From Treponema sp. OMZ 790 (GTDB taxonomy: Bacteria; Spirochaetota; Spirochaetia; Treponematales; Treponemataceae), in contig NZ_CP051201.1 of the NCBI RefSeq assembly GCF_024181285.1, positions 2,976,001 through 3,040,000 on the forward strand: a stretch of DNA of 64,000 nt. Direction: 5' to 3'. Within the stretch, counting starts at the first letter, position 1. Each line of letters starts with the position of its first letter. The notes below the pieces were generated by a model, which worked only from the letters and a program-made list of their open reading frames with translations, ran no database searches and had not been told where the DNA came from. A program made the translations under genes and the position numbers. Of this stretch, positions 1 to 9,400 are shown piece by piece.

Positions 1-1
1 A

Positions 2-688
2 ACCGTATACGAACAAACGAAGCACGGTAAAGATGGGGCAAGGTCTGCAAATGATGTTGTAGAGCAAATAGCTTCTTTATCGGCCTCCTTGCTTGAAACA
101 AGTGAGATTATTCAAAATATTGCAAGTCAGACAAACCTTTTAGCTATGAATGCTGCAATTGAAGCGGCTCATGCAGGCGAAAGCGGAAAAGGGTTTGCCG
201 TTGTTGCCGATGAGATAAGAAAACTTTCCGAAGAATCAAATATGCAGGGTAAACAGATTGGTGAAGTTATGAAAAAATCTACCCAGATTATCGAAAAACT
301 TACAGTCGTAGGAAAGGAAGCAGAAAATTCTTTTATCAAAGTATATGAATTGGTAAATCAAATTTCCGAGCAAGAAGAGCTCATGGTTTTTGCAATGAAG
401 GAACAAGAAAACGGAAGCAATGAAGTTCTGCAGGCAATAAAAAATATAACTGCGATTACCGGTGAAGTTAAAAACAGATCGGTCGAAATGCTGTCGGGAG
501 GAATTAAGGTTTCGGATGAAATGCAAAAACTTCATACGCTTACAAAAAATATTACCAACAGCATGAACGAAATGTCTGCCGCTGCTTCCGAGATAAACAA
601 TTCAAGTCAGGAAGTGAGTGCTATATCACAAAAAAACAAAGACAGTATTGATCAATTATCTGTTGAGGTAAACAAGTTTAAAGTATAA
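2..688 (+). CDS. Methyl-accepting chemotaxis protein, C-terminal part (5' end outside window)
   Basis: This is the cytoplasmic signalling half of a chemoreceptor, which docks CheA and CheW and controls the flagellar motor. The reading frame is open from base 2 and enters from outside the window; the sensor, membrane and HAMP parts are missing here. The diagnostic signalling tip ([19 protein letters not shown]) lies at about 114-170, followed by [14 protein letters not shown]. The rest is heptad-rich coiled coil ending in NKFKV. The stretch before the tip closely resembles the MCP at 53147-55039, so the two are probably recent paralogues. Ligand unknown. Confidence 0.95.
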   Translation, partial: TVYEQTKHGKDGARSANDVVEQIASLSASLLETSEIIQNIASQTNLLAMNAAIEAAHAGESGKGFAVVADEIRKLSEESNMQGKQIGEVMKKSTQIIEKLTVVGKEAENSFIKVYELVNQISEQEELMVFAMKEQENGSNEVLQAIKNITAITGEVKNRSVEMLSGGIKVSDEMQKLHTLTKNITNSMNEMSAAASEINNSSQEVSAISQKNKDSIDQLSVEVNKFKV

Positions 689-711
689 GATTTGCCGAAG
701 AAAACTTGTAA

Positions 712-2094
712 TTAAACCTGAATAATCAAAGCACCGGTTTTTCTGTCATGGAAGAACCGGTTTATTTTTTCGCTTTCAATTTTTATGAGGGAGCCGTCTA
801 CGTATTCTTTAAGTTTTGACCTTGCTCCTTTTTTTTCGGTTAAGAGTAAAAAGCCTTTTTCGGAACAGGCGTAACGGCCGATCTTTCCCTCGCCGAGTTT
901 TATTATTTCGGAGCTGATGCGTGCAAGGAATTCTTTTTTATTCTCAACTTGTTTTGTTTTTTCGGTCCGGCAATATATAAACGAAAGACTTGCTCGAGTC
1001 TTTTCGAGCTTTGCGGCTTCAGAAAGCTCAACAAGTTTAGAAGGAGCGTCATCTGCATAAAAAGAAAAATGACACCACTTGTCCGAGGCTATAGGATATT
1101 TTATATCATTTTTTTCAGATACTTTTTTCCCGGGAATAGGACAGATTCCCGCGTGCGGACAGGGAGAAAGGATCTCGCATTTTTTTTCGAGGAAGTTTTT
1201 GCGTAAGGCTGAAACGAATTCGCCGGCAAGGGGAATGCCGGGCTCAATTACTAAAGCGGCACCGTCTTTTTGAAGATAGTGCAGGATTGTTTTTGCAGCT
1301 CTTTCAGCTTCGCCTTCAACCTTAATTGAAGAATCCCAAAATATTTCGTTAAACATATTTGCACTTACAAAAAGCTTTACCTTCTCTTTTAGCGGAAGGC
1401 CGAAACTGCCGTTCAGCTTTGTTAGCTTCCAGTTTGAAGCCTGCTCTGTTCCGCACTTACTTTGATTTGTAAAGTCAACAAGAGAATTAAACAAGGCCTC
1501 TCCTGCCGCCAAGGCCTTCCCCGAAATATCGGCACAATACCAATGAAGTTTTTTTGTACGCAGTTCAGGCTTGGCAATCCAAAAAGCACACATGAGGGTC
1601 ATAGGCCCGCAGCCGAAGTCGGCAATTACATCTCCGTCCTTTAAATCAAAATCAAGATTGCCTATCAATTTTGACATGCGCACCAAGTTCCACCACATGT
1701 AGTGGTAAATATAAGCCGTTAATTTTACGGAATTGTTTAGGTAATTTACTTTTCGGGAACTTCTTTCATTTGTAAGTTCGTGGAAGAGGATACGGATATC
1801 CCTAGGAATCAAAGCGGTTTGCTTTGAAGAAAGTTTAAGAGCATCTTTTATGATAAGGTCAAAGGAATTTAAAAGACGATTTGTGTTCTCATCATTTTCT
1901 TTAAAAATATTTTTCCCCGTATTTTTTGTTTTTACAATCTTTATAGGAAAATCATCCCGAGTATTTTTCTTTTCGGTTCTTTTTTCTTTATTCGAAGTTT
2001 CATCAAATTCTTTTTCTTTCTTTTTTTGATGCTGAAATTTTGCTTCATTCTTCTTTACAAATTTTTCATAAAATGGTTTATTTTGTTCCGTCAT
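712..2094 (-). CDS. Rsm22-family small-ribosomal-subunit methyltransferase-like protein
   Basis: This 460-residue protein matches the Rsm22 (METTL17-like) family, linked in mitochondria to small-subunit ribosome assembly. A lysine/glutamate-rich N-terminus of about 80 residues precedes a Rossmann-type methyltransferase core with an SAM-binding loop, VIADFGCGP, near residue 160. A cysteine cluster follows (CPHAGICPI, then WCHFS), the pattern thought to bind a metal or Fe-S cluster. The role in bacterial rRNA is inferred from family membership. The start overlaps the end of the MerR gene by 17 bases, so the two are probably translated together. Confidence 0.85.
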   Translation of the reverse strand: MTEQNKPFYEKFVKKNEAKFQHQKKKEKEFDETSNKEKRTEKKNTRDDFPIKIVKTKNTGKNIFKENDENTNRLLNSFDLIIKDALKLSSKQTALIPRDIRILFHELTNERSSRKVNYLNNSVKLTAYIYHYMWWNLVRMSKLIGNLDFDLKDGDVIADFGCGPMTLMCAFWIAKPELRTKKLHWYCADISGKALAAGEALFNSLVDFTNQSKCGTEQASNWKLTKLNGSFGLPLKEKVKLFVSANMFNEIFWDSSIKVEGEAERAAKTILHYLQKDGAALVIEPGIPLAGEFVSALRKNFLEKKCEILSPCPHAGICPIPGKKVSEKNDIKYPIASDKWCHFSFYADDAPSKLVELSEAAKLEKTRASLSFIYCRTEKTKQVENKKEFLARISSEIIKLGEGKIGRYACSEKGFLLLTEKKGARSKLKEYVDGSLIKIESEKINRFFHDRKTGALIIQV

Positions 2095-2410
2095 TTTTTT
2101 CTTCCCGTATAATTTCGTAGATACTTAAAAGTTGATCCCTAAGTTCGGATATTTTAGCTGTAACCGAGCCTTGAGCTGCACTTTGATTTATTATCTCGGC
2201 AGCAGCACCTTCAACCGTGTACTTCTTTTTATTTATTAAATAATCCAACCGATAGATGATTCCCAAATCATGTGAGCTGTACAATCTTCTTCCGCCTAAA
2301 TCCTTTTTAGGCTGCAAGATAGGAACGTTATCTTCCCAATATCTTAGAGTATGAGACTTTACTCCCGTAATTTTTTCAACCTCACCTATCGAAAAACTTT
2401 TCATTACCAA
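2078..2410 (-). CDS. MerR-family transcriptional regulator
   Basis: A short (110-residue) MerR-type DNA-binding protein. The N-terminal winged helix shows SIGEVEKITGVKSHTLRYWE, the hallmark of the family, followed by a wing with GGRRLYSSHD. It lacks the long C-terminal metal- or drug-binding region of classical MerR proteins, so the signal cannot be predicted. It lies between der and the Rsm22-type gene on the same strand, 30 bases after der, and overlaps the latter, which suggests an operon with translation-related genes. Confidence 0.85.
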   Translation of the reverse strand: MVMKSFSIGEVEKITGVKSHTLRYWEDNVPILQPKKDLGGRRLYSSHDLGIIYRLDYLINKKKYTVEGAAAEIINQSAAQGSVTAKISELRDQLLSIYEIIREEKNDGTK

Positions 2411-2440
2411 AACCTTAAATTTAATTTGCGATGCTTTGCT

Positions 2441-3880
2441 CTAAAGCCTTTCTTCCCAGCGCTTTCGGCTTCCCTTAACTTTTAACAAAATGGGAATCAT
2501 TTCAAAACCCAAATCGCTTCTGATTTTATTTTGAATATAGCGCATATAGGATTCCGTCACATAATCGGGCCTGTTTGAAAACAATAAAAACTCAGGCGGG
2601 CGGGAACCGGTCTGCACAATGTACTTAAAGGTAAAAGCTGTTTGACGGCCTTGCGGAGGAGGAGCTGCCTGAAGCCAATCTTTTAAGGCAATGTTAAGGG
2701 CTGAGGTTTCTATTTTTTTATTCAGCTGCTCGAACATTTTGACGGCAGTATTTAAAAGCTCCTTAATTCCCGTTCCCTCATTTGCCGAAATTGCAAGCAC
2801 GGGAGCATAGTCCATTTTGCCGAACATAACCTTTATTCTTTCTTCCTCATCCTTAAAGGCTTGTTTTGTTTGCTCCATCAAATCCCATTTGTTTAAAACA
2901 AAGATAACGCCCAGCCCGCGGTTTGTAGCCTGTACTATAATTTTTTTATCCTGTTCTGTTAAGCCTTCTTGAACATCTATCATGTGAAAAACTATGTCGG
3001 CATTGTCCATGCTTTTAATTGCACGCACTACGGAATAATATTCTATATTCTCGTTCACCTTTGCCTTACGCCTTATCCCTGCCGTGTCCTGAATCACAAA
3101 CTTTTTATTTTTATAAGAAAATTCGCCTTCAACAATATCGCGGGTGGTCCCTGCAACATTCGAAATTATCGAGGCGGAAGAATTTGTAAGATAATTTGCC
3201 AAGGTCGATTTTCCCGTATTGGGTTTACCCACAATAGTAATTCTTATTCCGGCATCTTCTTCAAACTCTTCTGCCTTGCTAAAGTCCAGTCCTTCTGTCA
3301 GTACTTCGGCCAAGTCTGAAATATTGTCGCCGTGTTCTGCACTTATGCAGGTCAAGGACTTAAAGCCGTAAGAGTAATAGTTACAAGCCTCTGCCATGAG
3401 CCTTCCGCCCTCGGTCTTGTTTACGGCAACAACCAACTTATTAAAATAGGGGCGCAAAAATTGAATAAACTCTTCGTCCTCAGCAGTTGCAAGCCCTGCA
3501 TCAAGAAGAAGTAAAATCCTATCGGCCTTTTTTAATGTGGAAATAGTTTTTTCCATAACAAGCTCGTCGATAGTATCTTCTGTCTTTTCCCCGCTCCTGG
3601 TCAGTTTAAAACCGCCCGTATCTACAAGAAGAACAGGAAGACCGTTTACGATTGCCTGAGCTTCAACAGGGTCGCGGGTTACACCGGGAGTCGGATCAGT
3701 GATCGAGCGGCGCTTTCGTAAAAAGCGGTTAAACAATGTAGACTTTCCGACGTTAGGGCGGCCTACAATGGCTATCAGGGGAATGTTCTTATATTTTTTT
3801 TGATGAGAAAATTCAGGAACTTCCGGACTCTCATTGTTTATATTTTCTTCTTCAAAAAAATCGTCTTTATTTTTCGGCAT
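2441..3880 (-). CDS. der: Ribosome-associated GTPase Der (EngA)
   Basis: Der has two GTPase domains in tandem plus a KH-like C-terminal domain and acts in late assembly of the 50S ribosomal subunit. The first P-loop, GRPNVGKST, lies at residues 39-47, with DTGG and NKTE motifs after it. The second P-loop, GKPNTGKST, lies near 217, with DTAG and NKWD motifs. The KH-like end carries GSRPPEFLLFSNRP. About 30 extra acidic residues precede the first domain compared with standard Der. The start overlaps the end of ptsI by 14 bases, placing it in the same transcription unit. Confidence 0.97.
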   Translation of the reverse strand: MPKNKDDFFEEENINNESPEVPEFSHQKKYKNIPLIAIVGRPNVGKSTLFNRFLRKRRSITDPTPGVTRDPVEAQAIVNGLPVLLVDTGGFKLTRSGEKTEDTIDELVMEKTISTLKKADRILLLLDAGLATAEDEEFIQFLRPYFNKLVVAVNKTEGGRLMAEACNYYSYGFKSLTCISAEHGDNISDLAEVLTEGLDFSKAEEFEEDAGIRITIVGKPNTGKSTLANYLTNSSASIISNVAGTTRDIVEGEFSYKNKKFVIQDTAGIRRKAKVNENIEYYSVVRAIKSMDNADIVFHMIDVQEGLTEQDKKIIVQATNRGLGVIFVLNKWDLMEQTKQAFKDEEERIKVMFGKMDYAPVLAISANEGTGIKELLNTAVKMFEQLNKKIETSALNIALKDWLQAAPPPQGRQTAFTFKYIVQTGSRPPEFLLFSNRPDYVTESYMRYIQNKIRSDLGFEMIPILLKVKGSRKRWEERL

Positions 3881-5651
3881 AATATTTCTCCAATGTTTTT
3901 TGTACCTTTTCTTTTATTTGAGCTGCGGAGTTTAAAGTTTTAATTTCTTCATATAAGGCTTCCGCATCCTTGACATTTACAGACTGCATAAACTTTTGCA
4001 TTTTTAAAATTTTTCCGGCAGGCATACTAAAATGCCGCAAGCCCATTCCTAAAAGCAAAAAGGCTGCATCTTCATGCGAGGCCATTTCGCCGCACATCGA
4101 AACCAAATGCCCTTCCTGCTCTTTTATAAATCTTTGTGCATTGATGACGTTTTTGATAAGGCGCAGGACAGCCGGTTCAAAATAGTTTGCAAGATAGGCA
4201 ACCTTTGTGTTTTCCCTGTCTGCTGCCATCGTGTATTGAATAAGATCGTTTGTTCCGATAGAAAAGAAATCCAGATGCGGAGCATAGAGGTCGGCAGCTA
4301 CAGCCGTCGAAGGAACTTCAACCATGATTCCGACATTGACCTTTTCAATTATTTTTTTTCCGGCAGCATTACATTCGAGCTTACATTCCTCAATTATTTT
4401 TTTAACTTCGATAATTTCTTCAATATTTGAAATCATAGGAATTAAAAGAAAAACGTTTCCGAATACTCCGGCTCTTAGGATAGCCTTGATTTGAGTTTTA
4501 AATACTTCTTTTCTGTCTATACAATAGCGGACTGCCCGCCAGCCGAGAAGAGGATTTTTTTCGCGTAAATGTTCTTGTTCGTCAATCATCTTGTCGGCGC
4601 CCACATCAAAGGTGCGGATAATTACCGGCTTTCTGCCCATTGCCTCAACAACTTTTTTATAGGCTTCAAATTGGGTATCTTCATCGGGAATTTTTCCGTC
4701 CTCTAAGAATAAAAACTCGGAGCGGAAAAGGCCTATGCCGTTCGAGACGGTAACGAATTTATTTTCAATTTCTTCGGGGAAGGCAATGTTTGCATTTACC
4801 GAAACCTTAACCCCGTCCTTTGTTGTAATCGAAAGGCGCTCGGTGTAGTTTTTTTGAGCTTCCAAGAGCTCCTTAATTTCAGCCTTTCTTTTTTCTATAC
4901 GGACCTCATATTCTTTTATGAGGGCTTTGGAAGGGTTAAACAAAACAAAGCCGCCGTCCGCATCGAGGGCTGCAGGCATATTTGTTCTGGCAAAATCCAT
5001 ACAGTCTTTTACGCCCACAAGCATGGGGATATCCCAAGCGCGGGCCATAATCGAAATATGGCTGGTAACTCCGCCTTCTTCCATGATTATACCGCTCACT
5101 CCCGCATTTTTGACCAAGAGGGCTTCAGAGGGTTTTATCAGCTTGGCTGCAATAATCGCACCCTTGGGAACCTTTGTAAATCGGGAATCCCTCGGCCCCT
5201 GTTTGAGAAGATGGACAAAGACGGATTCAAAGGCATCCTGAATATCCACAGCCCTTGCACTCAGGTACTCATCTCCGGCTGATTTTAACATCGCAACGGT
5301 TTCGTCCAATTTTCTTTTTAAAACGGACTCGGCATTCATTCTTGTTTTTTCGATATTGGAAAAAACGGAATCCAAAAAGGCCGTATCCGACAGCATAAGA
5401 ATGTGGGTAGAGATAATATCTTCGCCGGTCTTGTCGTTTTCGCTTTTTTCCCCATCCGAAGATGAGGATATTAATTCGGAAAGCTCGTTCTTTGCCTTTT
5501 CGACGGCTCCGGCCAATCTTGATTTTTGCGAAGCGATTTCATTTTCGGATATGGAATAAGACGGAATCACCGTTTCAGGCTGCTCCATCACACAATATAA
5601 GGGCCCGGCGGCTAAACCGTCGGAAGCTATGAGTCCGTTAAGTTTTTTCAT
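3867..5651 (-). CDS. ptsI: Phosphoenolpyruvate-protein phosphotransferase (PTS enzyme I)
   Basis: Enzyme I takes phosphate from phosphoenolpyruvate and passes it to HPr. The 594-residue protein starts MKKLNGLIAS. The phosphorylated histidine is H198 in GGVTSHISIMARAW, and the C-terminal catalytic cysteine lies in MCGEMASH. The reading frame is open further upstream to 5756, but start 5651 fits the family and sits directly behind a strong promoter. Treponemes generally lack full sugar PTS permeases, so a regulatory role through HPr is plausible (inference). No ribosome-binding site is visible before the ATG. der follows with a 14-base overlap. Confidence 0.95.
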   Translation of the reverse strand: MKKLNGLIASDGLAAGPLYCVMEQPETVIPSYSISENEIASQKSRLAGAVEKAKNELSELISSSSDGEKSENDKTGEDIISTHILMLSDTAFLDSVFSNIEKTRMNAESVLKRKLDETVAMLKSAGDEYLSARAVDIQDAFESVFVHLLKQGPRDSRFTKVPKGAIIAAKLIKPSEALLVKNAGVSGIIMEEGGVTSHISIMARAWDIPMLVGVKDCMDFARTNMPAALDADGGFVLFNPSKALIKEYEVRIEKRKAEIKELLEAQKNYTERLSITTKDGVKVSVNANIAFPEEIENKFVTVSNGIGLFRSEFLFLEDGKIPDEDTQFEAYKKVVEAMGRKPVIIRTFDVGADKMIDEQEHLREKNPLLGWRAVRYCIDRKEVFKTQIKAILRAGVFGNVFLLIPMISNIEEIIEVKKIIEECKLECNAAGKKIIEKVNVGIMVEVPSTAVAADLYAPHLDFFSIGTNDLIQYTMAADRENTKVAYLANYFEPAVLRLIKNVINAQRFIKEQEGHLVSMCGEMASHEDAAFLLLGMGLRHFSMPAGKILKMQKFMQSVNVKDAEALYEEIKTLNSAAQIKEKVQKTLEKYYAEK

Positions 5652-5660
5652 ACTATCTTT

Positions 5661-5689
5661 ATTATAGTAGAAAATGAGGTGATTGGCAA
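5661..5689 (-). promoter_or_regulatory. Sigma-70 promoter of ptsI-der (possibly leaderless)
   Basis: On the minus strand TTGCCA (5684-5689) and TATAAT (5661-5666) are separated by exactly 17 bases. Transcription would start near 5654, only a few bases before the ptsI ATG at 5651, so the mRNA would be almost leaderless. Confidence 0.75.
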
Positions 5690-5730
5690 CTATTAGGAGG
5701 GAAAAGGTAAATAGCGAATTTACAACAAAG

Positions 5731-5761
5731 GAAACTTGTATAATAAAAGTAAACAAGTTTC
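5731..5761. repeat. Solo copy of the IS3-family element end
   Basis: These 31 bases repeat the outer end of the IS element at 8205-9431 (its orfA side) over about 28 bases. Here they also form a palindrome with arms GAAACTTGT (5731-5739) and ACAAGTTTC (5753-5761). No transposase adjoins. It could be a scar of an excised copy, a minimal non-autonomous end, or a weak terminator for the gene array. Confidence 0.6.
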
Positions 5762-5855
5762 AAGATAGTTGAAGCCGTCAGCATATTCTTTTGGAGGGAA
5801 AATCATTCGCCCAGACAGGAAATACTTTTTTAAGGTGTTTTGACTAACATTACAA

Positions 5856-6653
5856 CTATCTTTCGAAGATGGTTTCCCAGCCTGTAATTTTTCCGTTAGC
5901 TGAATATTCAAGTGTACGTTTGTCGGCTCGGGAGCCCCATATCAGATTCTCCAAATGATTATCGCCAAATTCGTCTATCCACTCTCTGCACCATACGCTT
6001 TTGGCTTTGCCGACCTTTATGGCATTTGCCAATTTTGCCATCTCCATAACAAATTCTTCTATTTCCTGCTCGCCTTTTATATCTGCATAACGCTCGCTTA
6101 TGTAAATATAAACTTCGATATGAGCTTTAAAATTGCTTATATGATCATTCGACGGGTCGCCGCAACCGGGCATATCAAAGATAAAATCGGGGTAATATCC
6201 GACTAAGGGATTTCTTATATTGACATCTTTTGATAGAGAACCGTTTACAGTGTTTCTATGAAAATAAATATATGAGTCGCGTTGGGGGAATTGCTTTATC
6301 TGCCAGTCGCCGTAGCTAAGTCCGCACGCTTTTGCCTGATTAATATCGTTAATCTGTTCGTTAAGATAGAGTGTACATATCTTTTCATTGTTTTTGCGAT
6401 TCCATGTCAAAACTCCACCCAAAGGCGCATTTTTGCCGGTAATTCTGGGAACTCCGTTTTTTTCAATTTTAAGAATTCTATTTTTCATTTGCTCGGAGTG
6501 AATACTTTTACGAGGCAAACCTTTTATAAATTTATCAATGACTTCGTAGCATTTCATCCAATTCTCGGGATACTCCAAGCCTTGTAACAAATCTTCGACT
6601 TTACCGAGAATACAGTAACAATACCACATAGAATGTTTAGTTAATTCTTTCAT
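5856..6653 (-). CDS. Uncharacterised protein, last gene of the immunity array
   Basis: A 265-residue soluble protein that I do not recognise. The start at 6653 is chosen over an upstream methionine at 6695 because AAGGA precedes it by a normal distance. There is no signal peptide or membrane segment. Two acidic patches occur, and a conserved-looking stretch (MPGCGDPSNDH) lies in the second half. It begins just after the 198-residue gene and is the most promoter-distal gene of the array. By position it could be an immunity protein; no toxin partner is seen. Confidence 0.7.
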   Translation of the reverse strand: MKELTKHSMWYCYCILGKVEDLLQGLEYPENWMKCYEVIDKFIKGLPRKSIHSEQMKNRILKIEKNGVPRITGKNAPLGGVLTWNRKNNEKICTLYLNEQINDINQAKACGLSYGDWQIKQFPQRDSYIYFHRNTVNGSLSKDVNIRNPLVGYYPDFIFDMPGCGDPSNDHISNFKAHIEVYIYISERYADIKGEQEIEEFVMEMAKLANAIKVGKAKSVWCREWIDEFGDNHLENLIWGSRADKRTLEYSANGKITGWETIFER

Positions 6654-6666
6654 ATTCTTATTTTCC

Positions 6667-7263
6667 TTATAGTTTAATAGAACATACGTCTGCAAGAAAC
6701 TTCATATTTCTTTCTTTTTTGATTAATCCGCTGTAATTGCCGAACTCGGGATAATCTTCATATAAGCCGTTAATATCAAGCGGCTCTTTGGTTTCATAAT
6801 CCATTGTTTTTTTATTTATTTCGTCGTACTTGCGGTAGGCGGCATTGCCCTCCCTATCGAAAATAAAATTAATCCGATATTCTTCATTATCAAAAGATTT
6901 ATCCCCGGGTGTATAGTAATTATACCAGACTTCATTTAAAAACAATTTCTTTTTCGCTTCGATTTCGGAAAAATGATAAGTTAAATAAGCACGTCCCACC
7001 TCATCCATAAAATTGACCCCTATGAATTCGTTTTTATGATTAATCTGTAAAAAAACAGCCGGGGTATCTTCTTCCAAGACAGTAACTTCATAAAGAAGAC
7101 CGTCTTCGTGATTTTTTCGGGCTATATCTTCAATAGTCATCTGCCCTTTTTGAAACTTCTTAAAAAGTCTTGTTTTGTTCACCGTGTCCCAATATTCTAT
7201 TGTATCGGATTCGGTTTTAAGTATGCCTTTCCACACATTATATCGTTGGTATATTATTTTCAT
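6667..7263 (-). CDS. Uncharacterised immunity-array protein
   Basis: A 198-residue soluble protein rich in aromatic and acidic residues, with no recognised domain. It is preceded by AAAGGAGAT close to its ATG and followed after 13 bases by the next gene. The central region (NEVWYNYYTPGDKSF and FIFDREGNAAYRKYDE) resembles the small single-domain alpha/beta proteins of immunity arrays. Function assigned only by context. Confidence 0.65.
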   Translation of the reverse strand: MKIIYQRYNVWKGILKTESDTIEYWDTVNKTRLFKKFQKGQMTIEDIARKNHEDGLLYEVTVLEEDTPAVFLQINHKNEFIGVNFMDEVGRAYLTYHFSEIEAKKKLFLNEVWYNYYTPGDKSFDNEEYRINFIFDREGNAAYRKYDEINKKTMDYETKEPLDINGLYEDYPEFGNYSGLIKKERNMKFLADVCSIKL

Positions 7264-7323
7264 ATTTTTATCTCCTTTTGTTTAATTATAATTCCCGATT
7301 AATTATACCATTATTATAAACCT

Positions 7324-7788
7324 TTATAAAAACAATTTTATTTTTTCTTCGGTGTCTGCGGACACTCGTTCTTCCCGATAAAACCATTCGGATTTTTTAT
7401 AGCTGTCAATCCATTGTTTGTCTCCATTCAGCAAACAGCTAAACTTATTCAGCAATCCTTTTTTTAAAATTAACAAATCATTAATAATTGATTCTCTAAC
7501 CGTTTCCCCTAAAACAATCCCTTCTCTGTCCTTTTTATCAAACTTTTCCACAATAAAGCTATCACAATTTAATTGCACTAATTTTTTATCGTCATTCCTC
7601 ATTATATAACTTAAATACGCATTAAATCTATCAATCGATACTTTTAAACCATAACTGTTTCTTTTTATAAGAATGGTTTCTATATCATTTAATTTTACAG
7701 TAACAAGTGAGAACTGCTCTATTATATCTTTATAATAGAAAGGTATCATTTCATTCAGTTCGCTCCATAAATTTTCCATTTGGAACAT
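7324..7788 (-). CDS. Uncharacterised immunity-array protein
   Basis: A 154-residue soluble protein of unknown family. Its ATG overlaps the stop codon of the preceding gene (TAATG at 7788), a classic sign of coupled translation, so the pair 8147-7324 is likely a functional couple. The protein is lysine- and isoleucine-rich without Cys or His clusters. Immunity function is inferred from the array only. Confidence 0.65.
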   Translation of the reverse strand: MFQMENLWSELNEMIPFYYKDIIEQFSLVTVKLNDIETILIKRNSYGLKVSIDRFNAYLSYIMRNDDKKLVQLNCDSFIVEKFDKKDREGIVLGETVRESIINDLLILKKGLLNKFSCLLNGDKQWIDSYKKSEWFYREERVSADTEEKIKLFL

Positions 7789-8147
7789 TAGTATATCTCC
7801 TCCCAGCCGTCATCTTGCGGGTCATATTTGGCAAATTCGCCGGTATCGGTCAATTCGTAAGCTATCAGTCCTACCTCGAAAATATCATCTTCGTCAGATG
7901 AAGCGGTAAAGAACAGAGCTTCTTCGGTAAGCAATGCAGTTCCATACTCTTCATGCCCGAATAACAAACCGTATTTATTTTTTTCTTGAAGCACATAATC
8001 GTATTCTTCCAATCTTGCTCTTAAACTGCAATACTGTTCCTCCGTGAAAGGTACTAAGTTTTCGTAATTATCAAAAAAGTTTTCATCATTCGAATGAAGT
8101 TCTTTTTCTTTAGTTTCAGTTCTATATAGGCTTATATCGTAACTCAT
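7788..8147 (-). CDS. Small acidic immunity-array protein
   Basis: A 119-residue strongly acidic protein starting MSYDISLYR. The N-terminal strand and the acidic loop (ASSDEDDIFEVGLIAYEL) suit a small alpha/beta fold. Many toxin-neutralising proteins are similarly acidic because they bind basic nucleases; this is suggestive, not proof. GGAGGAG near its 3' end serves as the ribosome-binding site of the overlapping downstream gene. The IS3 element is inserted about 60 bases upstream and separates it from the array promoter. Confidence 0.65.
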   Translation of the reverse strand: MSYDISLYRTETKEKELHSNDENFFDNYENLVPFTEEQYCSLRARLEEYDYVLQEKNKYGLLFGHEEYGTALLTEEALFFTASSDEDDIFEVGLIAYELTDTGEFAKYDPQDDGWEEIY

Positions 8148-8231
8148 TTTATATCTTTCTTTTGTTTAATTTGTAATTCATAATTCGTAATGAGGAATTG
8201 GTCTGAAACTTGTCAAGTATTAGTATACAAG

Positions 8232-9053
8232 TTAAATTGCTAATTTATAGTAAAAATCATTCGGGCATTGATAGCCGATGCTCGAATGAAGCCTCGCACC
8301 ATTATAATAAAGCTCAATATATTTGACAATAGTCATCTTTGCTTCATCAAATCTCATATGCCGTATTGAAGGCATTTCTCGCTTTATCGTCTTCCAAACG
8401 CTCTCTATTGGCTGATTATCCTGCGGTATCCCTGGTCGGGAAACACTTTTGATAAAGCCCGCCCTTTCAATCAACTCTGTTGTTGCTTTTGATGTGAATT
8501 GAGCTCCTCCATCCGAATGATAATAAGGCTGTTCAGCAAGATGAGGATTCCTTCCATACGCCATTTTAAAAGCATCATGTACAATGCTTTCCCTCATGTG
8601 TAAAGCAATAGCCCTTCCTACAATACGTCTTGTTGCAACATCAATTATTGCGCAAACATAAAGCTTTCTGTTTGCTATCCTAAACTCGCTTATATCAGAG
8701 CACCACAGCTTGTTCGGCACAGTTATGGAGAACTTATCAATAATCAAATTCTGTCTCATAATTTTTTCTTTTGCCTGAACTTTCTTTTGTTGAATCTCTT
8801 TTTTAGTTTTCTTTCTACCTCCTTTTGCTATTAAACCATATTTTTTCATTATACGGCTGATTTTCTATTCACTCACCTTTATTCCATTATTGGCGAGCTC
8901 CTTTTTTATCCGTATCCTTCCTGAATTGCCGTCATTTCTTTTAAATGTTGAAACGATTGCTTTTTCAAGTGCAATTTCTTCTTCTTTCACCGCTCTTTTT
9001 TTTCGGTAATAACTGCTGCGCGAAGCTCCGAGTATTCGGCATACTATGCTCAC
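8232..9053 (-). pseudogene. IS3-family transposase OrfB (integrase core), broken by an in-frame TAG
   Basis: OrfB carries the DDE integrase domain that cuts and joins DNA. A TAG codon at 8865-8867 divides it into a 62-residue N-terminal part and a 205-residue part; the frame is otherwise continuous, so this is a simple nonsense mutation. The DDE residues are intact downstream: D in WCSDISEF, D in YYHSDGGAQFTS and E in PIESVWKTIKRE. The element is therefore probably unable to transpose by itself unless the codon is suppressed or another copy acts in trans. Confidence 0.85.
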
Positions 9054-9079
9054 TTTTTCTTTTGGAAAAAGTTTTTTGG

Positions 9080-9400
9080 TTATTTTAACCTGTTCTCTTC
9101 TTGTTCCGCATAGTATGCCCGAAGTTTTTTTAGGATTTCATTCTCCAGTTTCAAATACTCGTTTTCTTTTTGCAGTTTCTTTAGCTTTGCATCTTCACTG
9201 CGTAGCTTGCCGGAACCGACAAAAGCTTCATCTCCATAGGTTTCATACAGACTTATCCACCGATACAGAAGCTGCAAACCTACATTAAATCTTTCGGCTA
9301 CAATTTTCACCGGCATCTTTGATTCAAGCACCATTCGGCACGCTTGCTCTTTCATTTCCTTTGTATAATTTTTGTAAACTCTTCCCATAATATTCTCCAT
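9080..9400 (-). CDS. IS3-family transposase OrfA
   Basis: A 106-residue helix-turn-helix protein that binds the ends of the element. The N-terminus (YTKEMKEQACRMVLESKMPV) and the RFNVGLQLLYRWI helix-turn-helix are typical of IS3 OrfA. A leucine-zipper-like coiled coil (LKKLQKENEYLKLENEILKK) fills the C-terminal third. The orfB frame is -1 relative to orfA across TTAAAAT near 9083, so an OrfAB fusion by programmed frameshifting is expected. OrfA appears intact. Confidence 0.9.
   Translation of the reverse strand: MENIMGRVYKNYTKEMKEQACRMVLESKMPVKIVAERFNVGLQLLYRWISLYETYGDEAFVGSGKLRSEDAKLKKLQKENEYLKLENEILKKLRAYYAEQEENRLK

Noticed and set aside
5720..5911. 63-codon minus-strand frame beyond the last array gene
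   Set aside because: It overlaps the end of that gene in another frame and runs through the solo IS end; no start signal.
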